DNA from: JAEUJM01 sp964635055
GTDB taxonomy: Bacteria > Actinomycetota > Acidimicrobiia > Acidimicrobiales > DATDAH01
Assembly: GCA_964635055.1 (NCBI GenBank)
Contig: CAZWMT010000021.1
Coordinates: 1 to 64,000, forward strand
Direction: 5' to 3'
DNA: 64,000 nucleotides
Made by a program: the position numbers and the translations under genes. Below, in pieces: positions 9,607 to 19,652 of the stretch (position 1 is the stretch's first letter; the number at the start of each line of letters is the position of its first letter). A model generated the notes under the pieces. That model worked only from the letters and a program-made list of their open reading frames with translations. It had not been told where the DNA came from and ran no database searches.

Positions 9607-12600
9607 ATGATCCCGTCACTCGTCGCCCAGCACCTGCGGCGGTCGATCGTCGAGTACCTGTCGACCACGTTCGCGCTGGCCGATGACGAGACCAGGCACG
9701 GGCTGGCCGACTTCCTGGCCGATCCCGGCGAGGGCATCTTCCGGGGGCCCTACCTGCGGGTGCGCACGCCGTTCGTCTCGGTCGAAGACGACTGGACGTC
9801 GCCGCTGGCCTGGACGCCCGACGACTTCACGCCGTTCGTGCACCAGGCCACGGCCTGGTCGCGGCTCAGCAGCTTCGGCCACGAGCCTGAGCCAACCCTT
9901 GTCACCACGGGCACGGGGTCGGGCAAGACCGAGTGCTTCCTGTTCCCCATCCTCGACCACTGCGTCCGCGAGCGGGCCGCCGGCCGGTCGGGCATCAAGG
10001 CGCTGATCCTCTACCCGATGAACGCCCTGGCCACCGACCAGGCCCGGCGGTTGGCCGAGCTGCTGGCCACCGAGGCGCAGTTGGCAGGCGTGACCGCCGG
10101 CCTGTTCATCGGCGGGGAGGGCCAGCACAAGCACCCCACCGATGAGCACCTCGTCGACGACGCCAACGCCCTGCGGGACAACCCGCCCGACATCCTTCTG
10201 ACCAACTACAAGATGCTCGACCGGCTGGTGGTGCGGGCCGACCGTCACGCGCTGTGGGCGGGGAACGACCCGACCACGCTGCGCTACGTGGTGCTCGACG
10301 AGTTCCACACCTACGACGGCGCCCAGGGCACCGACGTGGCCATGCTGCTGCGCCGTCTCGGCGCCACCCTGGCCATGGGCGAGCCCGACCGCCCGCTGGG
10401 CGGGGCCACGCCCGTGGCCACGTCCGCCACGTTGGGGTCGGGTCGTGCTGCCGTGGCCGAGTTGTGCGACTTCGCCGGCCGGGTGTTCGGCGTGCCCTTC
10501 ACGCCCGAGGCCGTGATCGGCGAAGTACGCCAGAGCGCGGAGGACGCCTGTGGGTCGGTCGACTACGCCCTGCCCATCCCCGACGTCGCCGACATCAATG
10601 CGGTCGACGAGAACGACAGCGACGCCTTCGACGCGCTGGCCGCCATGTTCACCGGCCGGGCCGACCCCACCAGCCCCGAGGAGCTGGGGGACCTGCTGCG
10701 GCGCCACCACCTGACCCGCGCCATCCTCAACGCCACCGGCGACACCTCCCGTCCGTGGGACGAGGTGCGCAGGGCCGTCGTCGGTCGGACCCCTCAGTGG
10801 GGTCTGGCCGCGCAGGACGACCCCGGGGCGGTCGACCTTGCCCTCGCCCGCTTCGTCGCCCTGCTGTCGATCGCCCGCCGGCCGAACGACCGCCCGTTGT
10901 TTCCCATCGAGGTGCAGCTCTGGATCCGTGAGGTGTCGCGGCTGTTGCGCTCGGTGAGCCTCACGCCCAGGTTCCGGTGGCTCGACAGCGGCGAGAGCGA
11001 CATCACCACGGTGGACGCCCCCGCCGTCGAGCTGCCCGCCATCTACTGCCGTCACTGCGGGCGGGCGGGGTGGATGGGCCTGGCATCCGAGCTCGACGGG
11101 TCGCTCAAGCACAACCCCCGCCCCATCTACGAAGCGTCGGTGAAGCACTCGGCGCAGCAGCGGGCGCTGATCCGGGCGTCGCCGGATGAGGCCGACGTGC
11201 GGTGGCTGAGCACCACCGACGGCCAGCTGCACTTCGAGCCCGCCGACGACCGGTTGCCGGTGCTGGTGACCGGTGCCGACGACCCCACCAAGATCGAGGA
11301 GCGCGCCAAGCGGTCCGAGTGCCCGTCGTGCCGCAACGACGAGGGCATCCGCTTCCTCGGGTCGCAGGTGGCGTCGCTGGCGTCGGTGTCGATCAACCAG
11401 CTCTTCGGTATGGATGCCCGCTACGTGGAGAGCGACGAGCGCAAGCTGCTGGCCTTCGCCAGCTCGGTGCAGGACGCCTCGCACAGGGCCGGCTTCTTCT
11501 CGGGCCGCACGCACCGCTTCAACCTGCGGACCGCCATGGCCAAGATCGCCGTCGACGTGGGCACCACCACCCTGGCCGACCTCGGCCCCGAGGTGCTGCA
11601 CAACGCCGAGCTGGGCGGGGCCCGTGACGTCTTCGCCCTGGTCCCGCCCGACCTGGTGCGCGATCCCCTGGTCGCCACGCTGTGGACCGACGAGCCGTCG
11701 CCCCGGGGTCGGGCCATCCTCGAGAACCGGCTGTCCTTCGAGGCCCACCTCGAACTGGGGCTGCGGTCGCGCTTCGGCCGCACCCTCGAGCTGGCCGGCG
11801 CGCTGACGGTGACCGTGCTAGTCGACGAGCTCGACGCGCTTATCGACCTGGTGGCCGAAGCCCACGCGCACCAGACCGGGCAGGGTGTGATCCCCGGGAC
11901 CGTCCCCGGCTACGAGCCGTACTTGCTCGGCCTTCTGGCCCGGTTGCGCCAGCGGGGCGCCATCGTCCATCCGTGGCTCGAGGGCTACCTGAACAGCGAC
12001 GGCGACCAGTACCAGATCTGGGGCGGCCGACCGTCGGGCATGCCCGCGTTCCCCTCGGGCCAGAGTCGCCCGGCGTTCATCACCACGGGCACCTCGAAGA
12101 ACTTCGACTCGCTCCACAGCCCCGGGTTGGGGGGCACATGGCTGCTTGACTGGGCCGCCCGCACCCTGGGCGCCGACCAGAAGCAGGCCCGTGAGCTGAA
12201 CCATGCGGTGTTTTCGATGCTGGCCGCCGAGGACGTACTGGTCGCCCGGACGACCGCCAAGGGCGCCACCGTCTACGGCCTCGACCCGGTGCGGATCGAG
12301 GTGAGCGACATCGCCGAGGTCGGCGACGATGCCGAACCCACGGGGCTGCGCTGCGACGTGTGTGTCGACCGGTTCAGCGCCTCGGCGGCGTCACTGCCAC
12401 CGTGGGTGGGCCAGCCGTGCCTGCGCTTCCGTTGCCCCGGGCACTACCGGCCCGCCCCGGTGGACGACGCCAACTACTACCGCCACCTCTACCGCACCGG
12501 CGAGCTGCGGCGGGTGGTGACGGCCGAGCACACCAGCCTGCTCACCCGCAAGCAGCGCGAGGCGCTGGAAGAAGCGTTCAAGCGGGGCGACGCGCCCGAC

Positions 12601-15600
12601 GCGCCCAACGTCATCACCGCCACACCGACGCTCGAGATGGGCATCGACATCGGCGACCTGTCGGCGGTGATGCTGACCTCGGTGCCGCAGAGCCAGGCGT
12701 CGTACGTGCAGCGGGTGGGCCGGGCCGGCCGCCGGTCGGGGAACTCGCTGGTGACCACGTTCGTGCGCACTGACCCTCGCAACCTCTACTACCTGTCCGA
12801 CCCCGAGGCGATGATCGCCGGCGAGGTCCATCCGCCCAACTGCTACCTGGATGCGGTCGAGATCCTGCACCGCCAGTACTTCGCCTACCTGGTCGACCGG
12901 GCCGCCGACGGCACCATCGACGCCCCGGTGATGCCCCGGGAGATCGGCGTGGTCGTCACCTCGGGTCTGGCCCCCGACGGTTGGCTGCGGGCCATCCTCG
13001 ACGGTGGCCACGATCCCGACACCGACCAGGTGGGCAACTTCCTGGCACTGTTCGGCACGCACCTCACCGACGAGACGGCCGACGATCTGCGTGACTTCGC
13101 GGTGGTCGGGCTCGACAAGTCCGTCGAGATCGCCCTCAACGACTGGGAGGGTCGGCTCAACGAACTGAAACGGCGGCGCGACCGTCTTCGTGACGCCATC
13201 AAGCGCCTCGACGACCAGCCCCACCGCAGCGAGGACGAGGAGCGCGAGCTGAAGCGGCTGGGCGGCGAGCGCCGGGCCGTGCTCAACATGTTGCGCACCC
13301 ACCGCAGCGAGTACACGATCAACGCCCTCGAACGCCTCGGCCTGCTGCCCAACTACACCCTGGTCGACGACGCCGCCACGCTCACCGCCTCGCTGTGGTG
13401 GAAGGACGACGACGGCTTCCACAGCGACGAGACCGAGTACATCCGCAACGGCGCGGTGGCCATCACCGAGTTCGCCCCGGGCAACACCTTCTATGTGGCG
13501 GGCCACAAGCTGACCATCGATGCCCTCGACGTCGGCACCGCCACCGAGCCCCTCTACGAGCCGTGGCGGCTGTGCCCCGAGTGCGGGTTCGGTGCCCCCG
13601 AGAAGGAAGGCGAGACCACGGCGACGTGCCCACGGTGCGGCCAGACCGGCATCGCCGACGCCGGCGCCCGCCACCAGCTCATCCGCATGCGCCACGTGTA
13701 CTGCACGGCGTCCGAGGAGGGCGCACGGGTCTTCGACGAGGCCGACGAGCGCGAGCGCAACTACTACCAGCAGGTCACGTCGGTCGACGTCGACCCGGTC
13801 GACATCGTGCGCGCCCACCAACACACCAAGGCCGCCTTCGGCATGGAGTACGCCCGAACCGCGGTGATCCGCACGGTGAACCTGGGCGTCACTGAGGCGC
13901 CCGGCGAGAAGGTGATCGTCGCGGGGAACGAGCTGTCGGCGTCACGCTTCGTGGCCTGCCGCTACTGCGGCGCCGTCACCGGCGCCCGCAAGACCTTCGG
14001 CGAGGACAAGGAGTTCCATCAGGGCTGGTGCGTGGTGCGGTCGGGCGCCTACAAAGCCGACTGGAAGCCGCTGAACCTGTTCCACGAGCTGCGGACCGAG
14101 GTCGTTCGGCTGCTGTTGCCCGTATCGACCTTCGAGGTGGACGAGCGCCTGGCCAGCTTCAAGGCGGCGCTGATGCTGGGGCTGCGCCTCGACTTCGGCG
14201 GCGACCCCGACAACCTGGACATCGAGCTGACCGACTTCCCCAACCCCGGTGGGCAGGGGCGGCGGCGATTGCTGGCGCTGCACGACCGCGTGCCCGGAGG
14301 TACTGGGTACATCGGTCGGGTGGCCGACCCCGATCGGTTAGGACGGATCCTCGAACAAGCGCGGGACTTCATCTCGCGCTGCGTGTGCCGGTCGGAGGGT
14401 CGGGCGGCCTGCCACCGCTGCATGCTGGGCTCGGCGCGGCCTCGCGAGATCGAGTTCGTGTCCCGTGCGGTGGCGCTCGATCTGCTCGACGAGCTGTTGG
14501 AGACCTGGGAGTTCGTGCCGGCCGAGGGCGGCACGGTCGCCGGAATCAAGCTGTCGCGGGTCGACGAGTCGGAGTTGGAGCGCCGCTGGAAGGTGGCCAT
14601 CCGGGCGTGGGCCGACCGGCCGGACAACGACGCCCGGCTCACCGTGGTGCCCCAGCCCGGCGCGGCCGACGCGCTCGAGCTGCGCCTCGGCGTCGGCGAC
14701 GAGGCCCCCCGCTACCTGATCCGCGAGCAGATCGAGGCCGACACAGTCCCCCAGACCGTGCCCGACTTCGTGATCACCCGTCAGGACGCCAAGTCGCCTG
14801 ATGTGGCGATCTACCTGGACGGGTTCGAGTTCCACGCGTCGGCCGAGCACAACAACCTGGCCCACGACGCCGCCAAGCGTGCTGCGGTGCGTGCCTCGGG
14901 TGCCTGGGTGTGGAACCTCACGTGGGACGACGTCAAGGCGTTCCACGAAGCCGTGACCGCGACGGTTCCTCGCCTGGCTCCGGCGCGGCCGCTGCTGCCC
15001 AGGGTGCAACGAGGACGGGCCGAGAAACTGCATCTGGCGCGAGGCGGGACGATCGACCTGCGGGCCATCGATCACAATCCCATGCAGCTGCTACTCGACC
15101 TGCTGGCGAACCCCGATCCGGCGCAGTGGGAGCGGCTCGCTCTGTCGGCGGTCGGTGGGGCGGCGACGGCAAGCCCGGCCCCAATCGCCATTCCGGACGA
15201 GCGGCTCGAGGCATCCCTGCGAGGGCTCCTGGATGGCGTGGCGGTTGAGCTCGTCGCAAACGCCGGGCTGGGGACAGGACGGCCAGCTCCCGAGGCCATC
15301 GCGCACGACCAGATCGGTGGCGTCGCTGCGGGAGGTGCCGATGGCGAAGCCAACTCGGCGGATGCCAGCGAACTGCCGGCGCCGGCCGAGGGCGCTGGCC
15401 CTGTCGCCATCGCGCACGAGGAGTCCCTTCGCCGAATGCTCGTCGGCGACGCCGGCGACGCCGGCGAGGCGGTGGCTGCCAGTGGTCCGCCGGCGACGGG
15501 AACCCCGACTCCCGAATCCGCAGGGCAGAACCAGCGCGAGGACTCTCGGGAGCGGTCGACCAACGGTGGGGCCGCGGCGGCGACTGCGGGTGGTCCGCCG

Positions 15601-16242
15601 GCGGCGATGGCGTTCACGTGGGAGTCGATTCAGGGGTTGCCGCTGGTCGCCCTGCTCGATGTGGCGGCGCACCCACCGGAGGACGAGCGCTGGACAGTGA
15701 TCGCCCGCATCCTCGACGACGAAGTTGCCATCACCGCTCCCGAGCACGCCGCAAGGTGGAAGGACTACCTCCAGTGGGCGAACCTGCTGCAGTTCCTCAC
15801 GTCGCTGGGCCGCGATGCAGTCATTACGTCGGCGGCGCAGGCCGGGACGCTCGACGTGCACGATCTGCAGATCTGCCCGGTCCAGTCGGGGGCGGCCGCT
15901 CGGGAAGTGCGAGAGGTTCGGGCCGAGCTGACGCCAGCACAGCGCGACGAGCTCGATCTGTTGGAGGACGAGGGCGCCAAGTCGCTGGTCGATCAAGCGC
16001 TGCGACTCGGAGCCGGTGACTTCATCGCCGGCTACGAGCCCGAGGGCGAGCTGGGGGCCGGTTGGATCTTCGAGGCGGCCTGGCCTGGCGAGAAGGTCGC
16101 CGTGTTGGCGGACGCCGTCGAGTCGCTGGGCGACGCGCTGCAGGAATGGCTGGAGGCGAACGGTTGGGACGCCCGTCCGCCCGACCGCTGGACAATCGAC
16201 GAGTTGGTCGCCGCACTGCGCGACCGGAGGAACAACACCTGA
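9607..16242 (+). CDS. YprA-family helicase with DUF1998 and C-terminal PD-(D/E)xK-like domain (DrmA/DrmB- or DruE-like)
   Basis: A 2,211-residue superfamily 2 helicase. Walker A TGTGSGKT lies at 101-108, motif II DEFH at 231-234, the motif V region TPTLEMGIDIG starts at 1006, and motif VI QRVGRAGR is at 1035-1042. Several CxxC pairs (for example CRHCG, CPSC, CPECG/CPRCG, CRYCG) suggest zinc ribbons. The DUF1998 signature PGGTGY is at 1563-1568, with the cysteines C1592, C1594, C1602 and C1605 of the MZB-type cluster. Residues about 1715-1790 resemble a Vsr/PD-(D/E)xK nuclease: D1720, then VAIYLDG with D1738 and H1743, then an alanine/arginine helix and VWNLTWDD. After an alanine/glycine-rich linker comes a second helical region ending near 2211. 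DISARM splits DrmA and DrmB; here both appear in one chain, as in Druantia DruE. It is coupled by TGATG to the UvrD gene. Confidence 0.87.
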   Translation: MIPSLVAQHLRRSIVEYLSTTFALADDETRHGLADFLADPGEGIFRGPYLRVRTPFVSVEDDWTSPLAWTPDDFTPFVHQATAWSRLSSFGHEPEPTLVTTGTGSGKTECFLFPILDHCVRERAAGRSGIKALILYPMNALATDQARRLAELLATEAQLAGVTAGLFIGGEGQHKHPTDEHLVDDANALRDNPPDILLTNYKMLDRLVVRADRHALWAGNDPTTLRYVVLDEFHTYDGAQGTDVAMLLRRLGATLAMGEPDRPLGGATPVATSATLGSGRAAVAELCDFAGRVFGVPFTPEAVIGEVRQSAEDACGSVDYALPIPDVADINAVDENDSDAFDALAAMFTGRADPTSPEELGDLLRRHHLTRAILNATGDTSRPWDEVRRAVVGRTPQWGLAAQDDPGAVDLALARFVALLSIARRPNDRPLFPIEVQLWIREVSRLLRSVSLTPRFRWLDSGESDITTVDAPAVELPAIYCRHCGRAGWMGLASELDGSLKHNPRPIYEASVKHSAQQRALIRASPDEADVRWLSTTDGQLHFEPADDRLPVLVTGADDPTKIEERAKRSECPSCRNDEGIRFLGSQVASLASVSINQLFGMDARYVESDERKLLAFASSVQDASHRAGFFSGRTHRFNLRTAMAKIAVDVGTTTLADLGPEVLHNAELGGARDVFALVPPDLVRDPLVATLWTDEPSPRGRAILENRLSFEAHLELGLRSRFGRTLELAGALTVTVLVDELDALIDLVAEAHAHQTGQGVIPGTVPGYEPYLLGLLARLRQRGAIVHPWLEGYLNSDGDQYQIWGGRPSGMPAFPSGQSRPAFITTGTSKNFDSLHSPGLGGTWLLDWAARTLGADQKQARELNHAVFSMLAAEDVLVARTTAKGATVYGLDPVRIEVSDIAEVGDDAEPTGLRCDVCVDRFSASAASLPPWVGQPCLRFRCPGHYRPAPVDDANYYRHLYRTGELRRVVTAEHTSLLTRKQREALEEAFKRGDAPDAPNVITATPTLEMGIDIGDLSAVMLTSVPQSQASYVQRVGRAGRRSGNSLVTTFVRTDPRNLYYLSDPEAMIAGEVHPPNCYLDAVEILHRQYFAYLVDRAADGTIDAPVMPREIGVVVTSGLAPDGWLRAILDGGHDPDTDQVGNFLALFGTHLTDETADDLRDFAVVGLDKSVEIALNDWEGRLNELKRRRDRLRDAIKRLDDQPHRSEDEERELKRLGGERRAVLNMLRTHRSEYTINALERLGLLPNYTLVDDAATLTASLWWKDDDGFHSDETEYIRNGAVAITEFAPGNTFYVAGHKLTIDALDVGTATEPLYEPWRLCPECGFGAPEKEGETTATCPRCGQTGIADAGARHQLIRMRHVYCTASEEGARVFDEADERERNYYQQVTSVDVDPVDIVRAHQHTKAAFGMEYARTAVIRTVNLGVTEAPGEKVIVAGNELSASRFVACRYCGAVTGARKTFGEDKEFHQGWCVVRSGAYKADWKPLNLFHELRTEVVRLLLPVSTFEVDERLASFKAALMLGLRLDFGGDPDNLDIELTDFPNPGGQGRRRLLALHDRVPGGTGYIGRVADPDRLGRILEQARDFISRCVCRSEGRAACHRCMLGSARPREIEFVSRAVALDLLDELLETWEFVPAEGGTVAGIKLSRVDESELERRWKVAIRAWADRPDNDARLTVVPQPGAADALELRLGVGDEAPRYLIREQIEADTVPQTVPDFVITRQDAKSPDVAIYLDGFEFHASAEHNNLAHDAAKRAAVRASGAWVWNLTWDDVKAFHEAVTATVPRLAPARPLLPRVQRGRAEKLHLARGGTIDLRAIDHNPMQLLLDLLANPDPAQWERLALSAVGGAATASPAPIAIPDERLEASLRGLLDGVAVELVANAGLGTGRPAPEAIAHDQIGGVAAGGADGEANSADASELPAPAEGAGPVAIAHEESLRRMLVGDAGDAGEAVAASGPPATGTPTPESAGQNQREDSRERSTNGGAAAATAGGPPAAMAFTWESIQGLPLVALLDVAAHPPEDERWTVIARILDDEVAITAPEHAARWKDYLQWANLLQFLTSLGRDAVITSAAQAGTLDVHDLQICPVQSGAAAREVREVRAELTPAQRDELDLLEDEGAKSLVDQALRLGAGDFIAGYEPEGELGAGWIFEAAWPGEKVAVLADAVESLGDALQEWLEANGWDARPPDRWTIDELVAALRDRRNNT

Positions 16243-18356
16243 TGCCCACATTGGTGCTCGCCAAGACCTTCCTGCGGGACTACGCCGCGCTGCAGAAGCC
16301 GATCCAGGCGAAGGTCGACGGTCTGTTCGAGAAGTTTCGTGAGGCCACCCACAGCGGCCTACACCTCGAGAAGTACGCCGGGGCCAAGGATTCCCGGGCT
16401 CGCACCATCCGGGTCGACCAGCAGTACCGGGGCATCGTGGCGGCGCCCGAGCAGGGCGAGGCCTACATCCTCACCCGGGTGCTCCCCCACGCCGAGGCCG
16501 ACCAGTGGATGATGCGCAACACGTTCTCGGTGAACGAGGTGACCGGCGCCCTCGAGGTGGCCGACGTCCTGGGGATCGAGACCGCCACCGAGGAGCTGGC
16601 ATCGGGGCCTGCACCCAGCGAGCCGGGAATCCTCGAAGGGGTCCGGGAGAAGGACCTCAAGTCTCTGGGGGTCGATCCCGCGCTCTGTTCGGTGCTGGGG
16701 AAGATCACGTCGGTCGAAGAGCTCGACGCGCTGACGCAGTTCATGCCCGAGGGGCAGTCCGACGCCCTGCACATGCTGGCGTCCGGCTACTCGCCGGAAG
16801 AGGCGTGGGCCGAGCTGGTAGCCAACGAGAAGCCCGCCGACATCGACCCCGAGGACCTGGTCGCGGCCGCCGAGCAGACGGTGTCGAAGTCGATGTTCTA
16901 CGTCGTCCAGGGCGACGACGAGCTGGCCGAGATGCTGAACCGGCCCTTCGATCTGTGGCGGACCTTCCTGCACCCCACCCAGCGCCGCTATGCGTACCGG
17001 GACTTCAACGGCCCGGCTCGGGTGACCGGCGGCGCCGGCACCGGCAAGACGGTGATCGCCATGCACCGGGCCCGCTGGCTGGCCGAGCGCATGGTCGACG
17101 AGAGCGCGCCGGCCACCGCAAGGGTGCTGTTCACCACGTTCACGACCAGCCTGGCCGACGAGCTGGCCGGAACCATGGAGTCGTTCTGCTCACCGGACGC
17201 CCTGCGCCGCATCGAGGTGCTCAACGTCGACAAGCTGGCCCACCGGATTGCCAGCGAGGCCACCGGCCAGAAGCCGATCGTCATCACCGGCGACGAGGTC
17301 GTCGGGGTGTGGGAGGACATCGTCGACGAGCTCGGCCTCCCCTTCACCAAGGAGTTCCTGCAACAAGAGTGGGAGCAGGTGGTCCTGGCCCAGGGCATCC
17401 GCTCGAGGGCCGACTACTTCACGGCCGTCCGCTCAGGCCGTGGCCTCCGCCTGAACCGCCGTGACCGCGCCGAGGTGTGGCGTGCGGTCGAGGCCTTCAG
17501 CAGTCGCCTGCTGTCGATGGGCCGGGTCACCTTTCTTCAGCTCGCCGACCTGGCCGCCGCCAACCTCGAGTCCCGCTCGGTGAAGCCCTACACCCACGTA
17601 GTGGTGGACGAGGCCCAGGACCTGCACCCGGCGCAGTGGCGCATGCTCCGAGCCCTGGCGGCGCCGGGCCAGAACGACCTCTTCCTCGTCGGCGACACCC
17701 ACCAGCGCATCTACGACAACCGGGTGAGCCTGTCGAAAGTAGGCATCGAGGTCCGAGGCCGCTCCCACCGCCTGCGCATCAACTACCGCACCACGCATGA
17801 GATCCTGAAGTGGTCCCTCACCCTTCTAACTGGCGAGACCTTCGACGACCTGGACGACGGCACCGAGACCCTCGCCGGCTACCGATCCACCTTCCACGGC
17901 CCGCCCCCTGAGCTGGTCGGCTACAAGACCAGGGCAGAAGAGATCGCCGGCCTGGTCGAGGCAGTGAAGGCCTGGATCGCCGACGGCCTGGACCCGGGCG
18001 AGATCGGCATAGCGGCCAGAACCAACGCCGCCCTGTCCACCACCGAGTCAGAGCTACGAGCGGCGGGGGTCCCGGCCCGCCTCCTGTCCGACAGCAAGGA
18101 GCCAGGCAGCGTGGCCATCGGGACGATGCACCGCATGAAAGGCATGGAGTTCCGGGCAGTGGCCATCATCGACGCCGGCGCCAACCAGATCCCCCTGCCG
18201 GCGGCGGTGACTCAAGCCTCAGTAGACGAACTCCAGCACCGCCACGACCTCCAACGCGAACGCTGCCTGGTCTATGTGGCGTGCACTCGCGCGCGCGATG
18301 CCCTGCGGATCAGCTCAACTGGCGTGCGCTCCATACTCTTTATCGCCGTCGATTGA
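16242..18356 (+). CDS. UvrD/REP-type helicase with N-terminal RelE/ParE-like domain
   Basis: A 704-residue superfamily 1 helicase. The first 100 or so residues (LVLAKTFLRDYAAL, then a helix pair, then LHLEKY and IRVDQQYRGIVAA) look like a RelE/ParE-fold toxin domain fused to the front. The helicase core follows: Walker A GGAGTGKT at 263-270, motif II VVDEAQD at 454-460, the motif V region GTMHRMKGMEF, and VYVACTRARDAL as motif VI near the C-terminus. UvrD-type proteins unwind or strip proteins from DNA 3' to 5'; no exonuclease domain is visible. The start at 16242 is set by the TGATG overlap with the YprA helicase stop, so the two are probably made together and work in one complex. The RelE-like part may be structural, as no toxin catalytic residues can be confirmed. 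Confidence 0.85.
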   Translation: MPTLVLAKTFLRDYAALQKPIQAKVDGLFEKFREATHSGLHLEKYAGAKDSRARTIRVDQQYRGIVAAPEQGEAYILTRVLPHAEADQWMMRNTFSVNEVTGALEVADVLGIETATEELASGPAPSEPGILEGVREKDLKSLGVDPALCSVLGKITSVEELDALTQFMPEGQSDALHMLASGYSPEEAWAELVANEKPADIDPEDLVAAAEQTVSKSMFYVVQGDDELAEMLNRPFDLWRTFLHPTQRRYAYRDFNGPARVTGGAGTGKTVIAMHRARWLAERMVDESAPATARVLFTTFTTSLADELAGTMESFCSPDALRRIEVLNVDKLAHRIASEATGQKPIVITGDEVVGVWEDIVDELGLPFTKEFLQQEWEQVVLAQGIRSRADYFTAVRSGRGLRLNRRDRAEVWRAVEAFSSRLLSMGRVTFLQLADLAAANLESRSVKPYTHVVVDEAQDLHPAQWRMLRALAAPGQNDLFLVGDTHQRIYDNRVSLSKVGIEVRGRSHRLRINYRTTHEILKWSLTLLTGETFDDLDDGTETLAGYRSTFHGPPPELVGYKTRAEEIAGLVEAVKAWIADGLDPGEIGIAARTNAALSTTESELRAAGVPARLLSDSKEPGSVAIGTMHRMKGMEFRAVAIIDAGANQIPLPAAVTQASVDELQHRHDLQRERCLVYVACTRARDALRISSTGVRSILFIAVD

Positions 18357-18436
18357 TCGATCGGTTGATTGAGGACCTCATCGCTCAGTAGTACTAAGAG
18401 ACCCCACACGAGATCATTCCGCCATATGAGGTCGCA

Positions 18437-19645
18437 CTAGGGCCGGCGATCTGACAAGACCACCCGACCCCCGTGAAAGGGGTATGTCCGCCGGAGAAAT
18501 CGATCATAATGCGGAACCGTAAATCCTACGTATCCAAAGCGCGGCGAATACAAGAGTGCCTTGCGTATCAACTCGCCGATCTCTCTCTGAATCTCAGCCG
18601 GTTCCAAGGCGACCTTACCGGCGACGTCGTCAACTAGATGTGGACCAGCACCGATCTCAGCCGCACCCCGCAATATGGTCAACTGCCCTGGGCTCAGCCG
18701 CTCCGTCCTGACTCGAAAGAATCCCCGGTCCAGCTTCTCCATCACAGCTGATTCCGCGGCCGCGGCCTCCGTCGAAAAGATCCGAGCCTCGGTCGCATTG
18801 TCCCACACAATCTTCCCGAACTCCTGCACAAAATAGGGATACCCCTCGGTAAACTCGAAGATCCTGTCAACCGCACCACTCGTGAACTCCACACTCAGCC
18901 CACGCGCAGGCTCATTCAAAGCGACCTCGACCTCGTCCCTCGACAAACGCCCAATGCGGGGAAATTTGAAAAGCCGCTCAGCATACGAACGTGCATCCCC
19001 CGCCAGTTCTGGCAGCTGAGGGAGCCCAGCTCCCACAAGGGTGACGGGCAAGGAACGCTGAACGACCCTATGCAGTCCGGACACCAGAGCCTCAAGCTCT
19101 ACCAAGTCGAGAAACTGAAGCTCATCGAGCAGAAAGACGACACCCTTTCCCGCCTCGGCTGCGGCCTCCCCAAGACCCACCAATACGTCCGTAACATCGT
19201 CGACCATGACGCCCGAATCTCCGAGACCCTCCTCTACATCAAATTCCACCGAGCCACTGACCGAGCCGTCAGGCGCCATTGTCACTTTGAACGACTGCAG
19301 AATCCTAGCCGCCCTCCGAGCCCTGTCCGACCATCGTGGTCGCGGTGCCAGTCCGAACAGTGCCTTGCGCACCAAGACGGCGAACCGCTCCCCGAACGCT
19401 GAACGCGTACCGATCTCCGCCTGAACCGTGACCCAGCCGGACTGTTCGGCAAGATCCTCAAACCTGTTGAGCAGCACAGTCTTTCCGACGCCTCGAAGAC
19501 CCGTGACGAGCATCGACTGTTCGGTGTGTCCAGCGAGGAGCCGCTCCAGCAGTATGCGGAAGTCATCGAGCTCAGGCTCCCGCCCGACTAGGACCGGAGG
19601 ACGAGCGCCAGCGTTCGGGGTGTACGGATTGAGAAGCCGATCCAC
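18437..19645 (-). CDS. AAA+ ATPase with C-terminal winged helix (Orc1/Cdc6- or STAND-like)
   Basis: A 402-residue ATPase. It opens NPYTPNAGARPPVLVGRE, the usual lead-in of archaeal-type AAA ATPases. Walker A GLRGVGKT is at 49-56 and Walker B FLLDELQF begins at about 171. The region after residue 330 (ERLSPGQLTILRGAA, then a helix pair and a wing ending FLRRTYP) reads as a winged-helix DNA-binding domain. The start chosen is the GTG at 19645, seven bases after the stop of the SKI2-type helicase and preceded by GAGAGG; longer frames overlapping that gene are not protein-like. It forms a two-gene unit with the helicase. Both use a DELQ variant of motif II. Composition is visibly poorer in GC than the array to the left. 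A role as loader or partner of the helicase is inference. Confidence 0.78.
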   Translation of the reverse strand: MDRLLNPYTPNAGARPPVLVGREPELDDFRILLERLLAGHTEQSMLVTGLRGVGKTVLLNRFEDLAEQSGWVTVQAEIGTRSAFGERFAVLVRKALFGLAPRPRWSDRARRAARILQSFKVTMAPDGSVSGSVEFDVEEGLGDSGVMVDDVTDVLVGLGEAAAEAGKGVVFLLDELQFLDLVELEALVSGLHRVVQRSLPVTLVGAGLPQLPELAGDARSYAERLFKFPRIGRLSRDEVEVALNEPARGLSVEFTSGAVDRIFEFTEGYPYFVQEFGKIVWDNATEARIFSTEAAAAESAVMEKLDRGFFRVRTERLSPGQLTILRGAAEIGAGPHLVDDVAGKVALEPAEIQREIGELIRKALLYSPRFGYVGFTVPHYDRFLRRTYPFHGGRVVLSDRRP

Positions 19646-19652
19646 TGACCTC

